DNA of 64,000 nt from Pseudomonas sp. PDM15 (lineage in GTDB: Bacteria; Pseudomonadota; Gammaproteobacteria; Pseudomonadales; Pseudomonadaceae): the NCBI RefSeq assembly GCF_014851565.1, contig NZ_JACVAA010000003.1, positions 186,001 through 250,000 on the forward strand, read 5' to 3'. Below are positions 30,401 to 38,388 of the stretch, piece after piece. The notes below the pieces were generated by a model, which made no database searches, was not told the DNA's origin, and saw nothing but the letters and a program-made list of their open reading frames with translations. Positions within the stretch are counted from its first letter, which is position 1. Every line of letters starts with the position of its first letter. A program made the translations under genes and the position numbers.

Positions 30401-30999
30401 TGGGGATAAAGGTGATCGCCGAAGGGGTGGAGCAGTCGGAGCAGATGAGCTTCCTGCGCGCCGCCGGCTGCGACGAGATGCAGGGCTACTTCTACTCACC
30501 GCCGCTGCCGCCGCTGGCCTGCATGCAGTTCCTGCAGAGCGGCGCGCCGCTGAGCCTGCCGACCAATATCCTCGATGGCACCGAGCGTTATCTGCTGATC
30601 GTCGATGGCAGCACCGAGAGCCACGACGCCCTGCGCCGCCTTCTGCGTCTGGAAAGCTACAAGCTGCTCAGCGCCAGCGACGGCGCCGCCGCGCTCAACC
30701 TGATGGCGCAATACCCGGTGGACGTGGTGCTGACCGACCTGAGCCTAGTCGACATGCACGGGGTGGAATTCCTGCGCAAGGTCCGCAGCATCTACCCGGA
30801 CGCCATCCGCCTGGCCCTAAGCGACGCCGCTCGGGTCGGCAGCATCCTAAAGGCGGTCAACGAGGGCGTGATCTACCGCTTCATCACCACCCCATGGGAG
30901 CCGGAAGACCTGCGCAACCAGCTGCGCGAGGCCTTCCAGCAACGCGAACTGCACCGCGAGAACCGCCGCCTGCGCGAGCAGGTTGGCATGGCGCGCTGA
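27421..30999 (+). CDS. Multi-sensor c-di-GMP enzyme: REC-GAF-PAS-LOV-GGDEF-EAL-REC
   Basis: A 1192-residue cytoplasmic protein. The ATG at 27421 has GGGAGGG about 7 bases upstream; the ATG at 27415 would be too close. Domains: canonical receiver (Glu11, Asp12, Asp55, Thr85, Lys107); GAF (about 188-345); PAS (about 365-480); LOV-type PAS (about 490-605) with Cys537 in GRNCRFLQG, Asn569 and Asn579 but Leu600 where LOV proteins have Gln; GGDEF with intact GGDEF (696-700); EAL with intact EAL (824-826) and DDFGTGYSSL; a final receiver-like domain with Asp1106, but Gly1063 and Thr1157 replacing an acidic residue and the conserved Lys. It takes the WspR position and probably converts kinase and possibly light input into c-di-GMP change. 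Confidence 0.9.
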   Translation: MYADADILVVEDSHTQATELQYMLEAVGCKVRVASNGREALEMVAVRKPTIVISDIVMPEMDGYELCRQLKSSALTQSIPIILVTALADARDVVHGLASGADNFIVKPFDEKYLMSRIRYFLVNLELRSHERVQMGVEVVLEGERHFITASRQQILDLLISTYEQGVRLNNELQAKHDELARTNSLLNCLFHFTSGLTDAKSERNVIDAALRRILEFPDAVGAWLLLADANEPHEPAHVAGARARGPNYSKHDLDKCARNCPCRHAWVSDKLSRPSNISDCPALIDKPGDSIHASIPLQMGSEIIGMLNVVQRDAQPWSEESLSALASIGRQLAMALGRARLFESMEQLVEQRTEALTKSEELLRKVLDSLPVGVFVTDQQGRLIMSNPESSLIWGGAHPSGAEGYGHYRGWWAETGERITETDWSMMRAVQHGRVSRNEVVDIETFKGERKTILNSAVPFRDASQVIQGAIVVIQDITEQRRRDLDIRIRTRAVEASVNAVIITDAEHPDQPIVYANPAFERITGYAVEDVLGRNCRFLQGDERNQAGLDNIRRALVAKEEGAALLRNYRKDGSEFWNDLRVAPVVNDRGKVSHFVGILHDVTESKRYQEELEHQANHDSLTGLPNRNLLNDRIGQAIAFASRGSGQFTLAFMDVDQFKVVNDSLGHSAGDQLLIEIAARLRASVRDIDTVARLGGDEFIILVADTVQLSEQVALLEHIKDTIASPMMLDGQEVAVSCSIGFCCFPSDGRDAGTLLRNADTAMYQAKHQGRNRICAFMPAMNEQVQARLAMEQQTRHALQNQEFIVFYQPQLDLQSGRLCGFEALVRWNRGGTIVSPGEFIPLAEETGWIVDIDFYVFEMVCKQLAIWRESFSQDLSVAVNFSAISFADENFIERILSVLRNQSIPSRWIKIELTETILTSDADVVQRKMQHLCEQGVRFSIDDFGTGYSSLGYLKRFPFSQLKIDRSFITDILTEPDSASLARSMISIGHNLGIKVIAEGVEQSEQMSFLRAAGCDEMQGYFYSPPLPPLACMQFLQSGAPLSLPTNILDGTERYLLIVDGSTESHDALRRLLRLESYKLLSASDGAAALNLMAQYPVDVVLTDLSLVDMHGVEFLRKVRSIYPDAIRLALSDAARVGSILKAVNEGVIYRFITTPWEPEDLRNQLREAFQQRELHRENRRLREQVGMAR

Positions 31000-31000
31000 G

Positions 31001-32347
31001 TCAGCGTCGATATAGTCGCTCGTAGCAATCCAGCAGCGGCTGGGTCGACAGGCCGTGCAACAGGATGCTCAGGGCCACCACGCTGAGCACCAGGTCGCTG
31101 GCCTCGCTGGCGGCCAGTGGGGACAGGTCGTGGTTGATGGCGTAGCTGAGGTAGTACAGGCTGCCGATGCCGCGGATGCCGAACCAGCCGACGAACAGGC
31201 GATGGCCGAGTGGCAATTGGCGCTCGCGGATCAGCAACACGGCCATGGCCGGGCGTACCAGGCAGAACAGGGCGAGCGCCAGGGGCAGGGCGCGCCAGTC
31301 CCAGTGGTAGATCAGCAGGGCGCCGAGCAGGGTCACCAGGAGGATTTCCAGAATGCGCTCGAGCAGCCCGCCGAAGGAGAGGATGTCGGCCATCAGCGCG
31401 CCGGCGGCGATCTGCGGGTGCTCTTCCGGATCGGCGCCGAACTCCACCAGCACATTGGCTTGGCCTTCCTCGCGCGGCGCCGGATTGACGTTCTTTTCTT
31501 CTGCGGGATCATCGGTGTGGCTGCTGGTCTCCACCTCGGCATGGCGCAGGCCCAGGCCGGCGGCGAAGGTGGCGAGAAAGCCCCAGGCACCGATGAACTC
31601 TGCGCAGGCGTAGGAGAGAGAGATCAGCGCCAGTGCGAGGAAGTCGTTGGCAGTCACCACCGTATCGGTGTGTCGTGCGCGCAGGTAGATCACCAGGCGC
31701 CCGGTGCCGCGGCCGAGTGCATAACCTAGCAGCAGGCCGGCGGGGACGGCCCACACCACGTCACTGAGCAGCCAGCGCATTACCTCATCAAGCTGCGGTA
31801 GCGCTTGCCCTTGGGCGATCAGCAGCAGCGCGAGCACCACGAAGGGAAAGGCGATGCCGTCATTGAGCCCGGCCTCGCCGGAGATCGCGTAACGCAGGCG
31901 GTCGACATCGCCGGCATGGCTGACCTGCACCAGGCTGGCCAGTACCGGATCGGTGGGCGAGAGGATGGCCGCCACCAGCAGCGCCAGGCCCCAGTCCAGG
32001 CCGAGGCCGAAGTGGCCGACCAGGGTCAGGCCGAGGATGGTGCCGACCAACACCGGCCCCGCCAGTAGCCAGGCCGCGCGCCATTCCGGCGAACGCAGCG
32101 GCAGGCGCAGCTTGAGCCCGCCGATGAACAGCGAGACCAGTACCGCGGCCCCGGCCAGATGTTCCAGCCAACCACTGATAGGGCCGAGGCCCTGCTGCCA
32201 GAGTTTTAGGCCGAGAGGGCCGATGGCCAGGCCGAAGGTCAGGTACAGCACCGAGGATGAGATCGGCAGCAGGCGCAGGTAGGCGGACGCCAGCGCCAGG
32301 ATCAACAGCAGGGTGCCAAGTACCAGCAGCCAAAGGCTGAAGCTCAT
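31001..32347 (-). CDS. CPA1-type cation/proton antiporter
   Basis: A 448-residue membrane protein with about 12 segments of the Na+/H+ exchanger superfamily. The start MSFSLWLL at 32347 has GGAG 6 bases upstream. The core motif ILSPTDPVLASLVQV contains the transport aspartate, and ISGEAGLNDGIAFPFV matches the second conserved acidic segment. An acidic loop of about 50 residues (around 270-320) interrupts the later half. Its stop lies 1 bp from the convergent c-di-GMP gene. The ion is not identifiable. Confidence 0.9.
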   Translation of the reverse strand: MSFSLWLLVLGTLLLILALASAYLRLLPISSSVLYLTFGLAIGPLGLKLWQQGLGPISGWLEHLAGAAVLVSLFIGGLKLRLPLRSPEWRAAWLLAGPVLVGTILGLTLVGHFGLGLDWGLALLVAAILSPTDPVLASLVQVSHAGDVDRLRYAISGEAGLNDGIAFPFVVLALLLIAQGQALPQLDEVMRWLLSDVVWAVPAGLLLGYALGRGTGRLVIYLRARHTDTVVTANDFLALALISLSYACAEFIGAWGFLATFAAGLGLRHAEVETSSHTDDPAEEKNVNPAPREEGQANVLVEFGADPEEHPQIAAGALMADILSFGGLLERILEILLVTLLGALLIYHWDWRALPLALALFCLVRPAMAVLLIRERQLPLGHRLFVGWFGIRGIGSLYYLSYAINHDLSPLAASEASDLVLSVVALSILLHGLSTQPLLDCYERLYRR

Positions 32348-32622
32348 GGCGTTCTCCGTTGGCACGGTGCGGGGCAGGGCGAAGGATGCATCGGAAGACC
32401 GCCTGGTAGGTTATTCAGTTGAGACGGGGCTGCGGGCTGCGGGGTTCAAGGCGCTTTTCCGGTTGGCTGGGCTGCGGATCGATACGTCATCGGCTGCTGG
32501 CCCATGCCGTGAGTGGCCAGGACATCGGGATGCCGATCCCGATCCGGCGGCTCGGCGATTGCCTGAACTTGTACCGTCGCGCTCGGCTCCATCTAGCAGG
32601 GTCCGAGCCGGCGGAGTGGCGG

Positions 32623-34311
32623 ATGGAAGCGAACGACGTGTGGTACGACAGCGCGGTGTCCTATCAGCTGGATGTCGCCACCTTTCATGACTCCAATGGC
32701 GATGGCATCGGCGATTTCCCCGGCCTCACCGCGCGCCTGGACTACTTGCGCCAGCTGGGCATCAACAGCCTGCTGCTGATGCCGTTCCATCCGTCATCGG
32801 AGCGCGACGACGGCTATGACGTGATCGACCACTACGGCATCGACCCCCACCTGGGCAGCTTCGGTGACTTCAGCGCCTTCATCGACGAGGCCCGGGCGCG
32901 TGGCATTCGGGTGCTCCTCGATCTGGTGGTCAACCATACCTCCAGCCAGCATCCCTGGTTCCAGGCCTCGCGCCACCCCGGCTCGCCGTTTCGCGACTAC
33001 TACGTGTGGGTGGAGGAGCCGGACGACGCGCAGGCCGACCAGGTGATGTTTCCCGACCAGTACGACAGCGTGTGGACCTACGACGAGCAGGCCGGCGCCT
33101 ACTACTTCCATCGCTTCCACGACTTCGAGCCGTCGCTGAACCACAGCAACCCCAAGGTGCGCCAGGAGGTGATGCGCATCCTCAGCTTCTGGCTGGCCCT
33201 GGGCGTGGACGGCTTCCGGGTGGACGCCGCGCCCTACCTGATCCTGCCCAAGGGGCCGGCACAACACTTCAGCGACCCACATGAGTACCTGCGCCAGCTG
33301 CGCCGCCACGCCAGCCGCTATGGCCACGGCGCGCTGCTGGTGGGCGAGGCCAATGTGGCGCCCGAGGAACTGGGGCAGTTCTTCGGCAATGGCGACGGGT
33401 TGAATCAGCTGTTCAACTTCATCGGCGCCGAGCGCATCTTCCTGGCCTTGGCCCGCGAGGACGGCACGCCGATTCGTGAGCTGGAATCGCTGCTGCCACC
33501 CTTGCCGCCCAGCGCCCAGTGGATGAACTTCCTGCGCCATCACGACGAGCTGAACCTGGCCATGCTGGACGAGGCGACGCGCGAGGAGCTGCTCGACGCG
33601 ATCGCCCCACAGGAGCATATGCGCATCTATGGACGCGGCGCGCGCCGACGCCTGGCGCCGCTGCTGAGCGACCCGCGGCGGGTGCGCCTGGCGCTGAGCG
33701 TGTTGTTCAGCCGCAGCGGCGCGCCGCTGCTGTACTACGGCGACGAGCTGGGCATGGGCGACAAGCTGGAGCTGCCGGATCGCTTCCCAGTACGTACGCC
33801 GATGCAGTGGTCGGCTGAGCGTAACGGCGGTTTCTCCAGCGCCGATCCGCAACGCCTGATCCGGCCGATGATCGACGACGGCGAATATGGTTATGCGCGG
33901 GTCAACGCCACCGAACAGTGGTTGGATCCGCAGTCCCAGCTCAACGCCACGCGGACGCTGATCGAGACACGGCGCTCCTGTCCGGAGTTCGGCCTGGGGC
34001 GCCACGAATTCATCGAGTGCGATGGCGGGCCGGCCGTACTCGCCGAGAGCTATTTCCTCGATCGCGGCCGGGTGGTCTGTGTGCACAACCTGGCACGCAG
34101 CGCCTGCACGGTGCGCATACGCCACCCGGAGCTGGCCGACCGCGACTGCTACGAGCTGATCTCGCGCCAGGTGGCGCGGGCCGATGCCATCGGGGCACTG
34201 GAACTGCAGCTGGCGCCCTACGGCTACACCTGGTGGCGAGTCGGTTCGATCTTCTCTCCGGCCGAGAACGGCGCCAGCGTGGCTAGCGCAATTGCGGAAG
34301 CACCGAGCTAG
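32623..34311 (+). CDS. GH13 alpha-amylase/trehalose synthase-like enzyme
   Basis: A 562-residue glycoside hydrolase family 13 protein. The frame is open from 32419, but MEANDVWYDSAVSYQLDVATF at 32623 has GGAG 6 bases upstream and matches trehalose-synthase N-termini. The (beta/alpha)8 barrel shows DLVVNHTSSQHPWF, catalytic Asp in VDGFRVDAAPYL, Glu in LLVGEANV and Asp in LRHHDELNLAML. It is shorter than TreS-maltokinase fusions. Its 3' end overlaps the convergent LLM gene by 29 bp. The 275 bp before the start hold nothing I can assign. Whether it makes trehalose or hydrolyses glucans is uncertain. Confidence 0.88.
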   Translation: MEANDVWYDSAVSYQLDVATFHDSNGDGIGDFPGLTARLDYLRQLGINSLLLMPFHPSSERDDGYDVIDHYGIDPHLGSFGDFSAFIDEARARGIRVLLDLVVNHTSSQHPWFQASRHPGSPFRDYYVWVEEPDDAQADQVMFPDQYDSVWTYDEQAGAYYFHRFHDFEPSLNHSNPKVRQEVMRILSFWLALGVDGFRVDAAPYLILPKGPAQHFSDPHEYLRQLRRHASRYGHGALLVGEANVAPEELGQFFGNGDGLNQLFNFIGAERIFLALAREDGTPIRELESLLPPLPPSAQWMNFLRHHDELNLAMLDEATREELLDAIAPQEHMRIYGRGARRRLAPLLSDPRRVRLALSVLFSRSGAPLLYYGDELGMGDKLELPDRFPVRTPMQWSAERNGGFSSADPQRLIRPMIDDGEYGYARVNATEQWLDPQSQLNATRTLIETRRSCPEFGLGRHEFIECDGGPAVLAESYFLDRGRVVCVHNLARSACTVRIRHPELADRDCYELISRQVARADAIGALELQLAPYGYTWWRVGSIFSPAENGASVASAIAEAPS

Positions 34312-35242
34312 CGAAAGCCTCGATGAAGCGCTGCTGGTGGCGGTTGACGTTGTGCAGGTAGATGCGCTCGAAACCCTGCTGCAGATCGGCTTGCAGCCAG
34401 GCGGCGTGTTGCGCCAGGTCGCTGCCGATGCGCACCTGCTCGAGCAGATCCTCGGGGCGCACCGTGCTGGCCGCCGCCTCGAACTCCTCGACGCTCTTCA
34501 GATCCTGCGTCAGCGGGCCGGGCAGCACGTTGGTGCGCCATTGCTGATGGGCCCCGGCGAGGGCTTCGGCTTCGCTCTCGGCGTAGGACAGCTTGGCCTG
34601 CAGCAGCAGGGGTTTGCCGGCGCCACCGCCGTCACGGAAGGCATCGATGATGCGTTGCTGCTGCTCCGGCGTGCTGCTGACCGTGATCATGCCGTCCGCC
34701 CAGCTCCCGGCCCAGCGCGCGGTCTGCTCCGACAGCACCGCCGCGTACAGCGCGGGCGGGCGTGACGGCAGGCTATACAGCCGCGCCCGCTCCACCTTGA
34801 TCAAGCCATCGCGCGACACTTCCTCGCCGGCCCACAGGGCGCGGATGATCGCCACCGCCTCGGCCAGACGGGCATTGCGTTCCGCCTTGGGTGGCCAGCG
34901 CTCGCCGGTGATCGACTCGTTGATCGCTTCGCCGCTGCCCACTGCCAGCCAGAAGCGCCCCGGGTACATCTGCGCCAGGGTCGCGGTGGCCTGGGCGATC
35001 AGCGCCGGGTGATAGCGAAAGCACGGCGTATTGACCACGCCCAGGTCGAAGGCGGTGCCCTGCAGTGCCGCGCCCAGCCAGGACCAGGCGAAGCCGCTTT
35101 CGCCCTGGCTTTCGCTCCACGGATGGAAGTGGTCCGAGCACATGCCGGCGGCGAAGCCGGCGCGCTCGGCCTGTTGCATCAGCTGCAGCAGTTCGCCGGG
35201 CGGAAACTGTTCGTGGGAGGCGTGATAGCCGATCACTGGCAT
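34283..35242 (-). CDS. LLM-class FMN-dependent oxidoreductase
   Basis: A 319-residue luciferase-like monooxygenase-family protein (IGYHASHEQFPP, CSDHFHPWSESQGESGFAWSWLGA, GRFWLAVGSGEAINESITG). It resembles the probable non-F420 flavin group (TIGR03885), which by recollection often lies beside trehalose-synthase-like GH13 genes, as here. The gene converges on the GH13 gene with a 29-bp overlap. Substrate unknown. Confidence 0.85.
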   Translation of the reverse strand: MPVIGYHASHEQFPPGELLQLMQQAERAGFAAGMCSDHFHPWSESQGESGFAWSWLGAALQGTAFDLGVVNTPCFRYHPALIAQATATLAQMYPGRFWLAVGSGEAINESITGERWPPKAERNARLAEAVAIIRALWAGEEVSRDGLIKVERARLYSLPSRPPALYAAVLSEQTARWAGSWADGMITVSSTPEQQQRIIDAFRDGGGAGKPLLLQAKLSYAESEAEALAGAHQQWRTNVLPGPLTQDLKSVEEFEAAASTVRPEDLLEQVRIGSDLAQHAAWLQADLQQGFERIYLHNVNRHQQRFIEAFASSVLPQLR

Positions 35243-35252
35243 GGGGCGTACC

Positions 35253-35399
35253 TCAGCTAGGAGTGGTCAGGCCCGCAGCGCTCATCAGCAGGCGCAGCAG
35301 CCAGGCCAGCAGCGCCAGGCTCAGCACGCTGCCGGTCCACAGCGCCACCAGCCAGGCCAGGCGGCGCCACAACGTGGGTTCAGTGGTAGCCCTGGTCAT
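35253..35399 (-). CDS. DUF2474 small membrane protein of the CIO oxidase operon
   Basis: A 48-residue protein: a short basic N-terminus (MTRATTEPTLWRRLAW), then a single hydrophobic helix (LVALWTGSVLSLALLAWLLRLLM). DUF2474 proteins are typically encoded directly after cioB/cydB and may be small oxidase subunits comparable to CydX. The start overlaps the cioB stop by 20 bp. Confidence 0.8.
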   Translation of the reverse strand: MTRATTEPTLWRRLAWLVALWTGSVLSLALLAWLLRLLMSAAGLTTPS

Positions 35400-36387
35400 G
35401 AGTCACCTTGCCGCGGAACACGTAGTAGCTCCACGCCGTGTAGCCGAGGATGAAGGGAATGATCAGTAGTGCGCCGACCAGGGCGAAACCCTGGCTCTGC
35501 GGCGGCGCGGCGGCGTCCCAGAAAGTGATCGAAGGCGGCACTATGTGCGGCCACAGGCTGATGCCCAGGCCGGCGTAGCCGAGGAAGATCAGCACCAGGG
35601 TCAGCACGAACGGCTTGGCGTTGTCGTAGTTGGCCACCGAGCGCAGCAGTTGCTGGAAGGTCAGCAACACCAGCAGCGGCACCGGCAGGAACCAGAACAG
35701 GTTGGGCAAGCTGAACCAGCGCTTGGCGATGGCCTCATGGGCCAGCGGCGTCCACAGGCTGACGATGCCGATCACTACCAGCAGCACCAGGGCCAGCGGG
35801 CGCGCCAGGTCGTGCATGCGCTCCTGCAGCGGGCCTTCGGTGCGCATGATCAGCCAGGTGCAGCCGAGCAGGCAGTAGGCGACCACCAGGCCCAGGCCGC
35901 AGAAGATGGGGAAGGGCGCCAGCCAGTCCAGCGAGCCGCCGGCGAACTGTCCGTCATGCACCGGCAGGCCTTCGATAAAGGCGCCGAGCACCACGCCCTG
36001 GGAAAAGGTGGCGACCAGCGAGCCGCCGATGAAGGCCTTGTCCCACACATGGCGCCAGTGTTCGGAGGCCTTGAAGCGGAACTCGAAGGCCACGCCGCGG
36101 AAGATCAGCCCGATTAGCATGAAGATCAGCGGCAGGTACACGGCCGACAGCACCACCGCATAAGCCAGCGGAAAGGCGCAGAACAGGCCGGCGCCGCCGA
36201 GCACCAGCCAGGTCTCGTTGCCGTCCCAGATCGGCGCCACCGTGTTCATCATCACGTCGCGGTCGCCGCGGTCGCGGAAGAATGGGTAGAGCATGCCGAT
36301 GCCCAGGTCGAAGCCATCCATCACCACATACATCATCACGCTGAAGGCGATGATCAGGGCCCAGATCAGCGACAGTTCGATGCCCAT
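35380..36387 (-). CDS. cioB: Cyanide-insensitive bd-type quinol oxidase subunit II
   Basis: A 335-residue inner-membrane protein with eight or nine segments and the CydB/CioB N-terminus MGIELSLIWALIIAFSVMMYVVMDGFDLGIGML. Landmarks are PIWDGNETWLVLGGAGLFCAFPLAY and the tail ILGYTAWSYYVFRGKV. It is the structural partner of CioA, 3 bp downstream of that gene. The complex oxidises ubiquinol and reduces oxygen to water without proton pumping. Confidence 0.95.
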   Translation of the reverse strand: MGIELSLIWALIIAFSVMMYVVMDGFDLGIGMLYPFFRDRGDRDVMMNTVAPIWDGNETWLVLGGAGLFCAFPLAYAVVLSAVYLPLIFMLIGLIFRGVAFEFRFKASEHWRHVWDKAFIGGSLVATFSQGVVLGAFIEGLPVHDGQFAGGSLDWLAPFPIFCGLGLVVAYCLLGCTWLIMRTEGPLQERMHDLARPLALVLLVVIGIVSLWTPLAHEAIAKRWFSLPNLFWFLPVPLLVLLTFQQLLRSVANYDNAKPFVLTLVLIFLGYAGLGISLWPHIVPPSITFWDAAAPPQSQGFALVGALLIIPFILGYTAWSYYVFRGKVTHDQGYH

Positions 36388-36390
36388 GGC

Positions 36391-37794
36391 TCAGCCCTCG
36401 TCCACTCGTTCTTCCGGCGCCGACAGCGGTCGTGCCGGGGTGCGCGGCCGTCCGGCGCCACCGTCGTTGGTCTCGCGGCCCTCGTGGGGCACCGGCCCCT
36501 TGCGTACCAGGCGCAGCACATAGACCAAGCCCACGCCGAAGACGAAGAAGTACACCACCACGAAGGTCACCAGACTAATGCTCATCTGCGTGGCGCTGTG
36601 CAGCGAGACCGCGTCGCGGGTGCGCATCAGGCCATAAATTACCCAGGGCTGGCGGCCGATCTCGGTGGTGAACCAGCCGGCGAGTATCGCGATGAGGCCG
36701 CTGGGGCCCATGAGCAGGGCCAGGCGCAGGAAAGCCCGAGACTGGTACAGACGGTCGCGCCAGCGCAGCCACAGGCTCCACAGGCCGGTGAGAATCATCA
36801 GCAGGCCGAGGCCGACCATGATGCGGAAGGTCCAGAACACGATGGTGGCGTTGGGCCGATCCTCGGGCGGGAAATCCTTCAGCGCCGGAATCGGCTCGGT
36901 CAGGCTGTGGTTGAGGATCAGGCTGCCGAGCACCGGTATCTCCACGGCGAAGCGGGTTTCCTCGCGCTGCATGTCCGGCCAGCCGAACAGAATCAGCGGG
37001 GTAGGGCCTGGCTCGTCGTTGTTCCAGTGGCCCTCGATGGCGGCGATCTTCGCCGGTTGGTGCTTGAGCGTGTTGAGACCGTGGGCGTCGCCGATCAGCG
37101 CCTGCAGCGGCGCTACCAGCAGGGCCATCCACATGGCCATCGACAGCATCTTGCGCACGCCGGGATTGTCGTTGCCGCGCAGCAGATGCCAGGCCGCCGA
37201 GGCACCGACGAAGAACGCCGTGGCGAGGAAGGCGGCCACCGCCATGTGCGTCAGGCGGTAGGGGAAGGACGGGTTGAAGATCACCGCCAACCAGTCCACC
37301 GGGATCACCCGGCCATCGACGATCTCATAGCCCTGGGGCGTGTGCATCCAGCTGTTGGAGGCGAGTATCCAGAAGGTCGAGATCAGCGTGCCGATGGCCA
37401 CCATCACCGTGGCGAAGAAGTGCAGGCGCGGGCCGACGCGGTTCCAGCCGAACAGCATGACGCCCAGGAAGCCGGCCTCGAGGAAGAAGGCGGTGAGCAC
37501 CTCGTAGGTCAGCAGCGGCCCGGTAACGCTGCCGGCGAAGGTAGAGAAGCGGCTCCAGTTGGTGCCGAACTGATAGGCCATGACCAGCCCGGAGACCACG
37601 CCCATGCCGAAGTTGACGGCGAAGATCTTCAGCCAGAAATGGTAGAGGTCGCGATAGACCTCCTTCTTGGTCTTCAGCCAGAGCGCCTCGAGCACGGCCA
37701 GGTAGCTCGCCAGGCCGATGGTGATGGCCGGAAACAGAATGTGGAAGGAGATGGTGAAGGCGAACTGGATACGCGCCAGGTCCAGGGCTTCCAT
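36391..37794 (-). CDS. cioA: Cyanide-insensitive bd-type quinol oxidase subunit I
   Basis: A 467-residue protein carrying the haem ligands: His18 (FTISFHILFPA), His183 (PYRLTHMAV) and a Met in FRIMVGLG. Glu98 and Glu106 of the proton path are present (TYEVLTAFFLEAGF). The quinol loop (GDAHGLNTLKHQPAKIAAIEGHW) is short, the hallmark of CIO rather than E. coli CydA. The genes run DUF4142-cioA-cioB-DUF2474. CIO supports respiration at low oxygen or in cyanide. No ANR-type box was recognised upstream. Confidence 0.95.
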   Translation of the reverse strand: MEALDLARIQFAFTISFHILFPAITIGLASYLAVLEALWLKTKKEVYRDLYHFWLKIFAVNFGMGVVSGLVMAYQFGTNWSRFSTFAGSVTGPLLTYEVLTAFFLEAGFLGVMLFGWNRVGPRLHFFATVMVAIGTLISTFWILASNSWMHTPQGYEIVDGRVIPVDWLAVIFNPSFPYRLTHMAVAAFLATAFFVGASAAWHLLRGNDNPGVRKMLSMAMWMALLVAPLQALIGDAHGLNTLKHQPAKIAAIEGHWNNDEPGPTPLILFGWPDMQREETRFAVEIPVLGSLILNHSLTEPIPALKDFPPEDRPNATIVFWTFRIMVGLGLLMILTGLWSLWLRWRDRLYQSRAFLRLALLMGPSGLIAILAGWFTTEIGRQPWVIYGLMRTRDAVSLHSATQMSISLVTFVVVYFFVFGVGLVYVLRLVRKGPVPHEGRETNDGGAGRPRTPARPLSAPEERVDEG

Positions 37795-37807
37795 GTCGGT
37801 CTCGCGG

Positions 37808-38311
37808 TCAGGACAGCGGGTGCGCGCGGGTCAGCATGCGCGCCGTCTGCAGGTGATGCTTGAGCACCGGCAACTTGGCGCGGGCGAAGGCCTGCAGCTC
37901 GGCGTCGCCCTGTTCGGCCGCCTGGTTGAACAGGGCGACGCTGTTCTCGTAGCTGCGCGCCTGCAGGTCAGCGTAGAGGGCGTCGAAGTTGTCGCCACTC
38001 AGTTGCTGCAGCTGCGGCTTGCTGCGCTTCAGCAGCTCGGCATCGGCCGGCAGGTTGACCTGGCGTGCGCGCGCGAAGGTCTGCAGGTCGGCGTTTTCAC
38101 GCGGATGGTGGTCGATCACCTGCTGGGCGAAGTCCTTCACATCGGCCGACTGGCTGCGGCGCAACGCCAACTGGGCGGCCTCGGTCTCGGCGATGCGGGC
38201 GACCACGGCCTGCTCGACGAAGGTCTGGGTATCGACGGTGGGCGCTGCCAGCAGCGGTGTGGTGGCGAACAGCAGCCATAGACCGGCGCTGCGCAGGATG
38301 TTTCTGGCCAT
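37808..38311 (-). CDS. DUF4142-family exported protein
   Basis: A 167-residue protein with a signal peptide (LRSAGLWLLFATTPLLAAP) and a helical domain of the ferritin-like DUF4142 type (FVEQAVVARIAETEAAQLALRRS, VKDFAQQVIDHH). Its stop is 13 bp before cioA, which places it first in the oxidase operon. Function unknown; the association suggests an envelope or redox-stress role. Confidence 0.82.
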   Translation of the reverse strand: MARNILRSAGLWLLFATTPLLAAPTVDTQTFVEQAVVARIAETEAAQLALRRSQSADVKDFAQQVIDHHPRENADLQTFARARQVNLPADAELLKRSKPQLQQLSGDNFDALYADLQARSYENSVALFNQAAEQGDAELQAFARAKLPVLKHHLQTARMLTRAHPLS

Positions 38312-38388
38312 GGCGAGCCTCCGAAGCCGTTGCAGAATCTAGGTGTGTGACGAGGGCGGCGGGGCAGGGTTCAAGTTTTCTCCCCGGC

